Source of the DNA: JAUZOB01 sp963692465
GTDB lineage: Bacteria > Bacteroidota > Bacteroidia > Bacteroidales > Prolixibacteraceae
DNA length: 64,000 nt
NCBI GenBank assembly: GCA_963692465.1
Contig: OY829943.1
Coordinates: 2,046,001 to 2,110,000 of the forward strand
Direction of reading: 5' to 3'
Of this stretch, positions 43,600 to 52,875 are shown one piece after another (positions within the stretch are counted from its first letter, which is position 1; every line of letters begins with the position of its first letter). Below the pieces are notes generated by a model. The model worked only from the letters and a program-made list of their open reading frames with translations, did no database searches and was not told the DNA's origin. Both the position numbers and the translations under genes were made by a program.

Positions 43600-44118
43600 T
43601 TATTCTTTGTCCGACGCATCAATAATTCCGTTAAAAGAAATGCTTTGTCTGGTTTCGTCATTAACGCTAAGACTGGCATATCCAGTAGTGGTTATTGTTA
43701 GGTAAAGCTCATATCTCTTTCGTGTGTCAAGAGGTTTGATCCGAATATCCCAGCCTCCTTTTTTACGGGAGGTGATTAAATATTGGAATTTTACACTTTT
43801 AAATTTAATCCCATTATCATCACTTCCATAGGGAGCAGAGTAGGCACGGCCAAAATAGGGGAGAAATGCAATTATTGTTTTAGGTGAGATATTCAGTTCG
43901 TAAGAAGAAGTGAGGTTAATAACAGGGCCTGCCATCGGTAGTGCTTGTCGGGCTTTGAATGCAAAATTGTTTGATTCAACTCGATTCTTGATCAGAGAGA
44001 GTTTGTCATTGTTTATGCTAGCGCGTGATTTTTTATGAATTGACTGATCTTGCCCGTAGATCTTAACCACTGGCATAAGTAGAATGATTGTGAGTAAAAT
44101 TAGAACAGTTTTTTTCAT
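43600..44118 (-). CDS. DUF4251 family exported protein
   Basis: This is a 172-residue protein with a signal peptide (MKKTVLILLTIILLMPVV) when started at the ATG at 44118; an ATG 13 codons upstream is less likely. The mature part contains the DUF4251 pattern: VESNNFAFKARQALPMAGP, INLTSSYELNISPKTIIAFL, PYFGRAYSAPYG and WDIRIKPLDTRKRYELYL. The family is common in Bacteroidales, periplasmic, and of unknown function. No partner is evident. Upstream lies a YbjQ gene remnant on the same strand. Confidence 0.88.
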   Translation of the reverse strand: MKKTVLILLTIILLMPVVKIYGQDQSIHKKSRASINNDKLSLIKNRVESNNFAFKARQALPMAGPVINLTSSYELNISPKTIIAFLPYFGRAYSAPYGSDDNGIKFKSVKFQYLITSRKKGGWDIRIKPLDTRKRYELYLTITTTGYASLSVNDETRQSISFNGIIDASDKE

Positions 44119-44156
44119 TTGTATAGTGTTTAAAAATCCACAAGACAAATCATTCA

Positions 44157-44321
44157 TTATATCGAACAGTAGTGCCGGTTGTTCATAGAACCTGTACGAT
44201 CTCTGATTTCGGATATCACATTCTTGAAAATATTGGCGCCGATAATTGTTTCTTTAGCAACAATTTCATGGAAAATAACAATTGTTTTTTTCTTAATATT
44301 TTCGGTTTTAGAAATAAGCAT
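44157..44321 (-). pseudogene. Truncated YbjQ (UPF0145, heavy-metal-binding) remnant
   Basis: The minus strand from the ATG at 44321 reads 54 codons to a stop at 44157. Residues 1-44 resemble the N-terminal third of YbjQ-type proteins: MLISKTENIKKKTIV, then VAKETIIGANIFKNV and SEIRDRTG (compare the family pattern GEAILGANIFRDF...IRDIVGGRS). After that it runs into an unrelated tail (MNNRHYCSI) and stops, whereas full proteins have about 105 residues and continue with a helical AREIA region. The rest is absent from the downstream sequence, so this is probably a deletion remnant. YbjQ proteins form pentamers of unknown function. Confidence 0.6.
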
Positions 44322-44698
44322 GATAACTCATTGTTTATTTGGTGACAAAAGTACTTGATATAAAATTACTGAAAAAATAAAAAAGGGAACGGCTGAATAG
44401 AGTATTATTTTGGATCTGGTTCGGTTTTTGGATGCATATTGTAAGAAAAGGAGATGCTTCTGTTGCTAAATGATTAATTATAAGTTATTAATAGGGAATA
44501 AAAAGTAATTGTTTTGCGTGGAATTTTTGTAAAAACAGTTAAGATTGTTAATATTGTCTTTGGAAAATGAAGAAAAAAACACCAAAACATGATGTTTGTT
44601 TTATCTTTGTCGCACTTTTTTGTAGGCATAGGAGTGTCTTGAGTGAATGAATTTATAAGAAAGTATTATCTACATAATTTATATTTATTGTTTAGCAA
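44322..44698. other. Intergenic region upstream of spt
   Basis: This AT-rich stretch holds no credible gene. A TATCTTTG box lies at 44602-44609, 90 bases before spt. The left part (44322-44580) shows nothing recognisable beyond poly-A-rich tracts. Confidence 0.6.
44602..44609 (+). promoter_or_regulatory. Candidate -7 box of the spt operon
   Basis: TATCTTTG at 44602-44609 matches the Bacteroidota -7 consensus. No TTG is present at exactly 19-22 bases upstream. It would give an 85-base leader for spt. Confidence 0.5.
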
Positions 44699-45907
44699 AT
44701 GATGAAAAAGCTACAACGAAAATTAGCACAATACGACGTCCCTCAGAAATTGATGAAGGCAGGTCTTTATCCGTATTATCGTACGATTGAATCAGACCAG
44801 GATACGGAAGTAACTATGAATGGGAAAAAGGTATTGATGTTTGGTTCTAATAGTTATCTTGGATTAACAAATCATCCGAAAGTAAAGGAGGCAGCCAAGA
44901 AGGCTATAGATAAATATGGAACCGGTTGTGCAGGCTCACGTTTTTTGAATGGAACGCTTGATTTACATCTTCAATTGGAAGACAGGCTTGCGAAATTAGT
45001 TGGTAAAGATAGCGCAATTTGTTATAGCACAGGGTTCCAGGTTAATCTGGGCGTTGTGTCGTCATTTTCTGGACGGAATGATTACATTTTTCTTGATGAT
45101 TTAGATCATGCTTCGATTATAGAAGGAAGTCGTCTTTCTTTTTCGAAAATATTGAAGTACGCCCATAATGATATGGAATCACTTGAAAACAAAATCAAAC
45201 GTTGCCCTTCCGATTGTATTAAGATGATTGTTGTTGATGGTATTTTTTCCATGGAAGGAGACATTGTAAAATTACCGGAACTTGTAGCGATTGCAGAAAA
45301 ATATGGCGCATCTATTATGGTTGATGATGCTCATGCTTTAGGAGTAATTGGAGAAAACGGATCAGGAACTGCTTCTTATTTTGGTCTGACGGATAAAGTT
45401 GATTTGATTATGGGAACTTTTTCTAAATCGTTGGCATCATTAGGCGGGTTTATTGCAGGTGATAAAGAAGTTATTAATTATTTAAAGCATAATTCACGTT
45501 CTCTTATGTTTTCGGCAAGTATGACTCCGGCATCTGCTGCTAGTGTTCTCGCTGCGTTAGACATAATGGTAAGTGAACCAGAAAGAATTCAGCATCTTTG
45601 GGATTTGACTCATCGTGCTTTAGCTGGATTTAAAGAACGTGGTTTTGATACAGGTCATGCTGAGACTCCGATCATTCCATTATTTATTCATGATGAAGTT
45701 AAGGCTTTAACAATGACTCGCGTTCTTCAGGAAAGAGGGGTATTTGTTAATCCGGTTGTTTCTCCCGGGGTTCCAAAGGAAGATAGCATGATTCGCTTTT
45801 CTTTGATGGCAACTCATACTTTTGATCAGTTAGAAATTGCACTGGATAGAATTACTGAAGTTGCTAAGGAAGTTGGTGTAAAGCTGAATGTTCCGGCAGA
45901 AATTTAA
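44699..45907 (+). CDS. spt: Serine palmitoyltransferase (alpha-oxoamine synthase)
   Basis: This PLP enzyme condenses serine with a long-chain acyl-CoA to make 3-ketosphinganine, the first step of sphingolipid synthesis in Bacteroidota. The 402-residue protein has the family motifs GSNSYLGLTNHPKVKEAA, YGTGCAGSRFLNGTLDLH, SIIEGSRLSFSK, VVDGIFSMEGDIVKLPE, MVDDAHALGVIG and the PLP lysine in GTFSKSLASLGGF. The N-terminus (LQRKLAQYDVPQ) and the segment YRTIESDQDTEV strongly resemble Bacteroides and Porphyromonas Spt. Related enzymes include Kbl and BioF, but the N-terminal motif favours Spt. An SDR gene follows after 23 bp and may supply the next step. Confidence 0.92.
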   Translation: MMKKLQRKLAQYDVPQKLMKAGLYPYYRTIESDQDTEVTMNGKKVLMFGSNSYLGLTNHPKVKEAAKKAIDKYGTGCAGSRFLNGTLDLHLQLEDRLAKLVGKDSAICYSTGFQVNLGVVSSFSGRNDYIFLDDLDHASIIEGSRLSFSKILKYAHNDMESLENKIKRCPSDCIKMIVVDGIFSMEGDIVKLPELVAIAEKYGASIMVDDAHALGVIGENGSGTASYFGLTDKVDLIMGTFSKSLASLGGFIAGDKEVINYLKHNSRSLMFSASMTPASAASVLAALDIMVSEPERIQHLWDLTHRALAGFKERGFDTGHAETPIIPLFIHDEVKALTMTRVLQERGVFVNPVVSPGVPKEDSMIRFSLMATHTFDQLEIALDRITEVAKEVGVKLNVPAEI

Positions 45908-45930
45908 TATCTCCTGATTGATTGTGTTCT

Positions 45931-46737
45931 ATGAGTAAGGTTGTTTTAATAACAGGTGTTTCTTCTGGTTTCGGACTGAATATGGCTAGACTTTTTGCAG
46001 AGAAAGGCTATCGGGTTTACGGAACTTCAAGAAGAACTATAGATACTATTCCAGGTGTTAGTCTTTTGAAGATGGATGTCTTAGATGTTAACTCTGTAAA
46101 GGGTGGCGTCGCGCAGATTCTTAAGAAGGAAGAAGTTATTGATGTTCTAATCAATAATGCAGGCATGGGAATCTCTGGATCTATTGAAGAGGCTTCTGAT
46201 GAAGAGATTCAGCTGCAAATGGGAACGAACTTTATGGGTACGATTCACGTGATTCAGTCTGTATTGCCTTCAATGCGGCAGCATCGAAATGGACTAATTA
46301 TTAATTTCAGTTCGATTGGAGGATTGATGGGATTGCCATTTCAGGGATTTTATTCGGCTAGTAAGTTTGCGGTAGAAGGGATGTCTGAGGCATTGCGGAT
46401 GGAATTGAAAGCATTTCATATTAAAGTGGTCCTTGTTAATCCAGGGGACTTTAAAACGAATTTTACGGCTAATAGGAGGGTTATAGCAAAGGCTGGGGAA
46501 CAAAGTGCTTATCAAGAACAATTTTCGAAGACCTTAAAGATTATAGAAAAGGATGAAACTTCTGGTTTGTCTCCAGAGGTCTTGGCAAAGAAGATTTGTG
46601 AAATTGTTGATAAGAGAAACCCATCCCCTCATTATGTAATTGCTTCTTTTGAGCAGAAATTGGGTGTTGTTTTAAAACGACTTCTTCCTGACTCATGGTA
46701 TAGTGCAATGCTTGAAAAGTACTACGGAATACATTAG
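45931..46737 (+). CDS. Short-chain dehydrogenase/reductase, candidate 3-ketosphinganine reductase
   Basis: This is a classical SDR of 268 residues. The Rossmann motif is VLITGVSSGFGLNMA, the NAG motif is INNAGMGISG, the catalytic Ser is in INFSSIGGLMGLP, and the Tyr-x3-Lys is YSASKFAVEG. It starts at the ATG at 45931, in frame with a TTG nine bases upstream. It lies 23 bp after spt and shares a terminator, so it is probably in the spt operon. Reduction of 3-ketosphinganine to sphinganine is the likely role, since 3-ketosphinganine reductases in other Bacteroidota belong to the same superfamily. The exact substrate cannot be seen from the sequence. Confidence 0.88.
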   Translation: MSKVVLITGVSSGFGLNMARLFAEKGYRVYGTSRRTIDTIPGVSLLKMDVLDVNSVKGGVAQILKKEEVIDVLINNAGMGISGSIEEASDEEIQLQMGTNFMGTIHVIQSVLPSMRQHRNGLIINFSSIGGLMGLPFQGFYSASKFAVEGMSEALRMELKAFHIKVVLVNPGDFKTNFTANRRVIAKAGEQSAYQEQFSKTLKIIEKDETSGLSPEVLAKKICEIVDKRNPSPHYVIASFEQKLGVVLKRLLPDSWYSAMLEKYYGIH

Positions 46738-46753
46738 AAGACATAAATGATAT

Positions 46754-46791
46754 AAAAAAGGCGTTGTTCTGATTAGAGCAACGCCTTTTTT
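46754..46791. terminator. Terminator after the spt-SDR operon
   Basis: A stem of A6-GGCGTTG-TTCT with AGAG-CAACGCC-T6 (46754-46770 with 46775-46791) is a strong hairpin with a T-run on the plus strand. It ends the SDR transcript; the A-run on the left also gives a T-run on the minus strand. Confidence 0.93.
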
Positions 46792-46794
46792 ATT

Positions 46795-46841
46795 CAAAAA
46801 AATAGAACATCGAAGCAGACTTCATGAGAAGTGCTTCGATG
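46795..46841 (-). terminator. Terminator of the GH78 gene
   Basis: CATCGAAGC-AG-ACTTC (46808-46823) pairs with GAAGT-GCTTCGATG (46828-46841), 14 pairs with a two-base bulge. On the minus strand it is followed by TTCTATTTTTTT, so it ends transcription of the rhamnosidase gene. Confidence 0.85.
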
Positions 46842-46864
46842 CTCCGGTATAGAGATGTTTGTGC

Positions 46865-49726
46865 TTAAAAATTTCTTGATTCAAAAGAATAAGAACCCGA
46901 ACCGACTCGAATTACTAATATCCCATTTTTAATTGGTGATAGATGAATCTCATGAATTGAAGAAATGGAATTTCCACTTTCCAGGACTGATTTGATGTCT
47001 TTTGCTGGGATGTAAATTGTTGCAAGAGTGTTAGCCGGAATAGAAACATTCAAAAATAAGGAGGTTCCTTCTTTTTTCCAGGAAGAACTGATCTTACCAT
47101 GAATGGTTAGTAAAGAAGCTTGGGCAGAACTGATGCCTTGTTTGGGAATTTCCGGTTTAATGGAGAACTGATTATAGGCAATCCCGTCATTGCGGATGCC
47201 GGCCATGTTTTCAAAAAGCCATTCGCATACAGAGCCGAAGGAATAGTGACTAAAGGAGTTCATGCCTCCTATGTTCCCATTCTCTTTGCTATAGCTATTC
47301 CAACGTTCCCAGATAGAAGTAGCCCCATTCTCAACTTCATAGCCCCATGAAGGATATTCTTTATTTAATAATAATTTATAGGCAAGATCTGAATTGTTTG
47401 TTGCAGACAACGATGGAAGTAATGGTTTTACTCCAAGAAATCCTGTTGCTAACTTATCTCCATTTTGGTGAATCAGACGAACAAGATTGTCTGCTGCTTT
47501 GGCTCTTAGTTCGGGATTGAGCATATTCATGTAGATTGCATTAGCATAAGCGGTTTGGGTATCACCGGAAAAACCGATTTGACCGTCAACATATCCATTC
47601 CCGTTGCCATAAGCCTTTGCGTTGCATTTGAAGATTCCGGAAGGATCGACATAATAGCTTTGAAAAGCCTTTTTTATGTTCTCGAATTCCCGGGAGTAAT
47701 GAGCAGCATCTGTTGTTTTCCCTATTGCCTGAGCCATTTCAGCCATAAGAGAAGCACAGTAGCCATAATAGAATGTTGCCAGCATGTCAGGAGAAGTTTT
47801 AGGACCTATTGAGAGCCAGTCGCCGTATCCGCCTTTTGGGTCGATATCTTCAAAAGAACATTCCGGATAAAAGAACTTACCCTTACTTCTGACCTCATGA
47901 AATTTCATAAATTGAGTCATGTATGGCCACGCTTTTTCGATAAGGCGAGTGTCGCCGTATGATTTATAAACTTGGTAGGGACAAATGATGCCAGCCTCCA
48001 TCCATCCGGGAGAAAAGGTGTCGGTGCTTCTCAGCGAAGGAGCTGGAGCATAATCAGGATAAGTTCCATTGGCGTTCTGTGCATCGTTTAGATCGGTAAC
48101 CCATTTAGTGTAAAATGCCGCAAGATCTCTGTTGTAAGTGGCTGATTTGACATAAACCTGAGCGTCTGCAGTCCAACCTAAACGTTCGTCGCGTTGAGGG
48201 CAATCGGTTGGAATATCTATAAAATTAGATCGCTGAGTCCAGGTAATGTTGCTGTAAAGCTGATTGATCATCGGACTGCTGCAGTTGAATGTTCCTGAAA
48301 CCGGAGTATTTGATCCCACGACTAACCCTGTTATTGTCTCTTTATCGGGGGTGTTTTGTAGTCCGCTTACTTCTACGTATTGAAACCCATGGAAAGTGAA
48401 TTTTGGGGTCCATTCTTCGCCGTGGGGGTTGCCTTTAAGAATATAACGATCGGTCGCTCTGGCCATCCGAAGATTCTCCGTCATCAGACTTCCGTCGGAA
48501 TGAAGCATTTCTCCGTAGCGAATTGTGATTGTGTCACCGGCATTTCCTTTGACTTTGAGTTTTACTATACCCGCGAAATTCTGTCCCATATTGAAAATAT
48601 ATTGCCCATTAGGACGAGAAGTAATCGATATGGGGGTAATTGTTTGGGTTACCTGAACCGGATTTCCGGGATGGCACTCAATTTTACGAGTTGGTAAGGC
48701 ATAGACTTCTGCTGATTTCCATGCCATATCATTGAAATTAGGTAATTGCCATCCATTAAATTCGGCTTGGGCATTATATGTTTCACCTTCTAAAATGTCT
48801 GATTCTAAAAGAGGACCGTAATTAGCTTTCCATTGCTGATCCGTACAAAAAGTTTCTTTTTTTCCGTCAGTATATTCTACTTCAAGCTGAGCTTTTAAGA
48901 CCGGGACCTTTCCGTAAAATGCTTTGACAACAGGATTCCCTACTAATAATGCATAGCCGATGTACCCTGCATACCAACCATACGAGGTCATTGCGCTCAA
49001 TGCATTTTCTCCTGATCGGAGGAATGGCGTTACGTCATAGGTTTGATAGTAAACACGTTTATTATAGTCCGTCCATCCGGGAGTTAAAAGGTCTTTTCCG
49101 ACTTTTTCTCCGTTGATGGAAAATTCATATAATCCCAGTGCTGTAATATAAAGGCGGGCTTTTTTAACTTCTTTGGAGAGAGTTATTTCATGACGGAGGT
49201 AGGGAACAGGAGGCAGATGATAAACTTTCCCTTTTCCAAGAGCCGTTAGATCAAGTCCGATCCATTTTGCTTTCCATTCATTGGAGCGCAGAAGTCCCAT
49301 TTCCCAGTAGGCTGATTTGCTCCATGAGCCCCAAACCCGGTTTTTGTCACGACAGCGGACTTTCCAATAGCAAATCTCCCTAGAATGCAGGGGCTTCCCT
49401 TTATAAACAATCTGAGAGGATTGGTTTGTCTTTACTTCTCCAGAATTCCATAGATCAGCTTTCCCCTGGTTCAGTATAGATGGAGAGGAAGCGACCAGAA
49501 TCTGATAAGAAGTCTGGAGTTGTCCTCGTTGAACTGAATTTAAAATCCAGCTGAGTCTTGGTTCTGTGGCGTCGGTTACGGGATTTTCTTTGTATTCACA
49601 TTTTAAAGAAGACGCATATAAGTCTGTTTTGTTTGCACTCCGGTCATTCTTGCCTGTTCCCCAGCTATTTAGTACGCATAGTGTGAAGCAAAGGACAAAT
49701 GCTGATTTTAAGATTGAAATTTTCAT
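46865..49726 (-). CDS. Alpha-L-rhamnosidase, GH78
   Basis: This exported enzyme of 953 residues removes terminal alpha-L-rhamnose from plant glycosides or polysaccharides by an inverting mechanism. The signal peptide is at 1-23. Domains in order: N-terminal Fn3-like beta-sandwich (about 38-145), Bac_rhamnosid_N (about 170-345, KKARLYITALGLYEFSINGE and YQTYDVTPFL), concanavalin-like domain (about 355-455), (alpha/alpha)6 catalytic domain (about 460-815) with the signature TDCPQRDERLGWTADAQVY, and a C-terminal beta domain. The active-site acidic residues are in DERLGW and near the ATSIWERWNS segment. It is the last gene of the minus-strand polysaccharide locus and has its own terminator. Confidence 0.95.
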   Translation of the reverse strand: MKISILKSAFVLCFTLCVLNSWGTGKNDRSANKTDLYASSLKCEYKENPVTDATEPRLSWILNSVQRGQLQTSYQILVASSPSILNQGKADLWNSGEVKTNQSSQIVYKGKPLHSREICYWKVRCRDKNRVWGSWSKSAYWEMGLLRSNEWKAKWIGLDLTALGKGKVYHLPPVPYLRHEITLSKEVKKARLYITALGLYEFSINGEKVGKDLLTPGWTDYNKRVYYQTYDVTPFLRSGENALSAMTSYGWYAGYIGYALLVGNPVVKAFYGKVPVLKAQLEVEYTDGKKETFCTDQQWKANYGPLLESDILEGETYNAQAEFNGWQLPNFNDMAWKSAEVYALPTRKIECHPGNPVQVTQTITPISITSRPNGQYIFNMGQNFAGIVKLKVKGNAGDTITIRYGEMLHSDGSLMTENLRMARATDRYILKGNPHGEEWTPKFTFHGFQYVEVSGLQNTPDKETITGLVVGSNTPVSGTFNCSSPMINQLYSNITWTQRSNFIDIPTDCPQRDERLGWTADAQVYVKSATYNRDLAAFYTKWVTDLNDAQNANGTYPDYAPAPSLRSTDTFSPGWMEAGIICPYQVYKSYGDTRLIEKAWPYMTQFMKFHEVRSKGKFFYPECSFEDIDPKGGYGDWLSIGPKTSPDMLATFYYGYCASLMAEMAQAIGKTTDAAHYSREFENIKKAFQSYYVDPSGIFKCNAKAYGNGNGYVDGQIGFSGDTQTAYANAIYMNMLNPELRAKAADNLVRLIHQNGDKLATGFLGVKPLLPSLSATNNSDLAYKLLLNKEYPSWGYEVENGATSIWERWNSYSKENGNIGGMNSFSHYSFGSVCEWLFENMAGIRNDGIAYNQFSIKPEIPKQGISSAQASLLTIHGKISSSWKKEGTSLFLNVSIPANTLATIYIPAKDIKSVLESGNSISSIHEIHLSPIKNGILVIRVGSGSYSFESRNF

Positions 49727-50110
49727 AAGTTGAAATTCTAAACATGAATGAAAGTACGCTATTTTTCATTTTGTGTAAATTAATAAAGTGCTTATTTATT
49801 TATATAAAATGATTGTATTTATGAGAATGGATGCTGGGGATTTATTGTTGGGGATGTACTGCTATGCCTAGGGAATGTTTTGGAGTAAGAAAAAGCCGGA
49901 ACAACATAATCGTTGTTCCGGCAGGAAATTTTGCAATAATCATAAAAGCGAACAAAATTATTGCATGCGTATTGCCAATCTCGATTAAAGGCTCTGGCAA
50001 GCCTGTTTTAAAGGGATATGGCAAAGAATCGTCAATTTTTTTGCAAATGAATTAGTTTCAGTTAATATCTTAGGTAGGGGAGTGCTATTCTTTTTAATAG
50101 ATCCCTTTTT
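49727..50110. other. Intergenic region between GH2 and GH78 genes
   Basis: This 384-base gap holds the GH2 terminator at 49891-49922 and the 5' region of the GH78 gene. Short open frames on both strands (49831-50055 plus, 49842-50024 minus) arise mostly from the terminator palindrome and are not credible genes. No promoter with both boxes was found for GH78. Confidence 0.55.
49891..49922 (-). terminator. Rho-independent terminator downstream of the GH2 gene
   Basis: A perfect 11-bp stem (GCCGGAACAAC at 49895-49905 with GTTGTTCCGGC at 49912-49922) and a 6-base loop are followed on the minus strand by TTTTTC. It lies 190 bp after the GH2 stop and before the GH78 start, so GH78 is probably transcribed separately. 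Confidence 0.85.
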
Positions 50111-52765
50111 TTAGTTTACTCTACGAATTTTTAGTGCATTAACAATGGTTTTTCCTTTAACTGACGAAAAATTCACAGCAACACCCGTTCCATGAGTAGC
50201 TTTAACTATGAACGTTTTCTCAACGGCAGTTAATGACCCATCCTCTCCGGCAAGATCCAGATTCTGAAGTATTGTCTGATCGTTAACCGATACATTGAAC
50301 ACTCTATCCGAAAAGACTCTGGAAGTATTTCCCCATACATTGTTAACGATTGCATTCTCATGACTGACGGGAACGGCAAACGAAAGAGTCACTTCATAGT
50401 CTCCGTCGGGAACATCAAATTTATAGGTTTTAACCCCTTCCCTCATTGTCTGAAACAAGGGCCCCTGTGTTGTTGCCTTAATCTCAGAATAAATTCTCAC
50501 TTCATGGGATTCTTGAGATTTTGTCGTATCATCAATATAGCCCCAGCTACCTTCGCGATAAGGTTGATCGGGTTCATAGATCAAATGGCTGTATGAATCG
50601 TTGTAAAAGCAGTTACTCCCGGCATTTATCCCGATCTCAATGTCCTTCCCTGCTTTTCGCAGGTCATAGGGCTGTACTGCAAAATGAACAGTCATCGCAT
50701 CCAGTGCAAGCGAATCTGCGACTGCACTTTTGGCTTCCAGCACGTTATCCCCGTTCACAAACGGAACCTGATAAACCGTATTCCGATTTGAAGGACGCTG
50801 AATCCCCAGTGACTTCCCATTCAGGAAAAGCTCAACCTGCGACAGATTCGAATAAACCTTGATCGGCTGAGAAACAAAACGGTCGCCATCATTAGCCGCA
50901 ATTCCTTTCCGTTCATTCCAATCCCTCGAAGCGATATGAATCACCGGATCGGTGCGTAATAATGCTTTGTAATAGTAATAGGTATCTTTGGGTTCCCGAT
51001 TCATATAAACCAGCCCCTTGTTGTTCATGTGCGAGGTGCTTTCCTGACGAAAACCGGAACCGAAGTCTATAAAATTCCAGACTGTTGATCCGATAATAAA
51101 TTTCCGGGCTAATATCTGTGGCATATACGACTCATGAAACAGTTGCTGATATTCACAGCTGTAATCATATCCTGAAGGATGAAGGGTGTGGACTCGTTTG
51201 TCTGCACCAATGCCATATTCACTAATAAATTCCGGGCGGTTAGGATATTTGTTATGATCATTATCCATCTGCCTGCCAAAATCTATGAATCCATTTGCGG
51301 GTCCGCCACTATACATATTCCATCCGATAATGTTTGGAACATCTCCCATTCCCGACTGATTATATATCTGAGAGTTATGCCATGCTATTGTACTTAGGCG
51401 GCCCGGATCTTCTGTCCGGACTATGTGCTCAAGTTCCTTAGCCAGAGCAACCGTTCGTTGCGCTGTTTTCTCTTTTACCGGCTTCTCTTTTTCATTAAAA
51501 TCGGATTGGAGAAGCACCTCATTCATATAGCCCCACATTACAACCGCCGGATGATTGTAATGTTGACGAATCATCTCTGTCAGGTTCTTTTTGCTATTAT
51601 CTGCAAAGCCTTTGTTATCGGGAACGTAGTTGACGATCGGTATTTCTTCCCAAGCCAGAATTCCTTCTTCATCACAAGCATCCAAGAAGGCAGGGTCTTG
51701 AGGGTAATGGGCTATCCGAATAAAATTAGCCCCCATCTCTTTGATCAGTCTGGCGTCTCGACGGTGCATATCGTTGGTCAATGCGGATCCCAATCCGACA
51801 TAGTCCTGGTGACGGCACACGCCAAGCAATTTCAAGGGTTTTCCGTTCAGCATAAAGCCATTCTGTGTATCTGCGCTGAACCATCTTATTCCCAGATGAT
51901 CAGTTAGCTCATCCAATACCTTTCCACTTGAAGGCTCTACAATACGAACGACCATGTGATACAGATAGGGATCGGCTGGAGACCATAAATGAGGAGCGGT
52001 AAGATCAGTCTTCAGATTAAATGCTGCAGTCGTTTTTCCTGATACTTTTAATGGGGAGGAGAAACTGCCGACTTCCTTTCCGGTGGCATCCTGCAAGGAA
52101 GCTACCACTCTTAATTTTTCAGCCGAAGATAAATCGTTTGTCAACTCTCCACGGACAATAAGATGAGCCGTCTTTTCACTCACTGAAGGGGTCTCAAAAA
52201 AGATTCCTTTACTCCCGTTGTTGTCTGTTCTGAAATGAACCGGATTTGTTTCTACCAGATATACATCCCGGTACAGTCCCCCCCAGAAGGTAAAGTCGCC
52301 CGAGTAGGGAGGAATATCGTTTCGGGAAGCGTTATTCACCCGAATAGCTATCTCGTTAGTCCCTGTTCTCAGAAAAGGAGTTATATCAAATGAAAAAGCC
52401 GTATAGCCTCCTTCATGACTTCCTGCTTTTTCTCCATTCACAAAAATATCGGTGACTATTGAGGCTCCTTCGAAATGAAGAAGATAGCGTTTATCGGGAC
52501 TGGGGGAAAGATTCAGATTCTTCCGGTACCATCCCGGACCACGGTAATAATTTGATGTTTGCAACGCATCTTCTGCATTCCAGCAATGGGGAATAGTTAC
52601 TGTTTCCCATTTACTGTCATTAAATTCTGGTTTGGCATACCGGGCATCATCCGATTTGTTGAATTTCCAGGCTTCATTGAGTGTGGTTACAAAGCGTTGT
52701 GCATAAAGGGATCCCGATAGACAACTTAACGCGATGACAATCAAAAAGGTTAATTTCTTAATCAT
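50111..52765 (-). CDS. GH2 family beta-glycosidase (beta-galactosidase/beta-glucuronidase type) with C-terminal malectin-like domain
   Basis: This exported 884-residue enzyme (signal peptide about 1-22, IVIALSCLSGSLYAQ) hydrolyses terminal beta-galactosides or beta-glucuronides. Domains in order: GH2 jelly-roll sugar-binding domain (about 25-180, IPHCWNAEDALQTSNYYRGP), Ig-like GH2 domain (about 190-295), TIM-barrel catalytic domain (about 300-600) with acid/base Glu in WGYMNEVLLQ and nucleophile Glu in FISEYGIGAD, a DUF4982-like beta domain (about 630-710), and a malectin-like C-terminus (about 715-884). The substrate cannot be fixed without a closer comparison. A perfect 16-bp palindrome lies just upstream of the start. 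Confidence 0.93.
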   Translation of the reverse strand: MIKKLTFLIVIALSCLSGSLYAQRFVTTLNEAWKFNKSDDARYAKPEFNDSKWETVTIPHCWNAEDALQTSNYYRGPGWYRKNLNLSPSPDKRYLLHFEGASIVTDIFVNGEKAGSHEGGYTAFSFDITPFLRTGTNEIAIRVNNASRNDIPPYSGDFTFWGGLYRDVYLVETNPVHFRTDNNGSKGIFFETPSVSEKTAHLIVRGELTNDLSSAEKLRVVASLQDATGKEVGSFSSPLKVSGKTTAAFNLKTDLTAPHLWSPADPYLYHMVVRIVEPSSGKVLDELTDHLGIRWFSADTQNGFMLNGKPLKLLGVCRHQDYVGLGSALTNDMHRRDARLIKEMGANFIRIAHYPQDPAFLDACDEEGILAWEEIPIVNYVPDNKGFADNSKKNLTEMIRQHYNHPAVVMWGYMNEVLLQSDFNEKEKPVKEKTAQRTVALAKELEHIVRTEDPGRLSTIAWHNSQIYNQSGMGDVPNIIGWNMYSGGPANGFIDFGRQMDNDHNKYPNRPEFISEYGIGADKRVHTLHPSGYDYSCEYQQLFHESYMPQILARKFIIGSTVWNFIDFGSGFRQESTSHMNNKGLVYMNREPKDTYYYYKALLRTDPVIHIASRDWNERKGIAANDGDRFVSQPIKVYSNLSQVELFLNGKSLGIQRPSNRNTVYQVPFVNGDNVLEAKSAVADSLALDAMTVHFAVQPYDLRKAGKDIEIGINAGSNCFYNDSYSHLIYEPDQPYREGSWGYIDDTTKSQESHEVRIYSEIKATTQGPLFQTMREGVKTYKFDVPDGDYEVTLSFAVPVSHENAIVNNVWGNTSRVFSDRVFNVSVNDQTILQNLDLAGEDGSLTAVEKTFIVKATHGTGVAVNFSSVKGKTIVNALKIRRVN

Positions 52766-52781
52766 TCTTCTCTGATTATTT

Positions 52782-52797
52782 TAACTTTATAAAGTTA
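52782..52797. promoter_or_regulatory. 16-bp perfect palindrome upstream of the GH2 gene
   Basis: TAACTTTATAAAGTTA at 52782-52797 is perfectly palindromic and lies 16 bases upstream of the GH2 start. TAACTTTA also resembles a weak -7 box. It could be an operator or part of the GH2 promoter. The palindrome is seen directly; function is inferred. Confidence 0.35.
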
Positions 52798-52875
52798 CAG
52801 GATCTTCCCATAAATATTTATACAAATCGATTTTATTCTTTGTCTTTAATTTTTATCAAACGGCATTCCAAGTAG

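Noticed and set aside
49831..50055. Small frames on both strands between the GH2 and GH78 genes
   Set aside because: They run through the terminator palindrome, have no start signals and no recognisable family.
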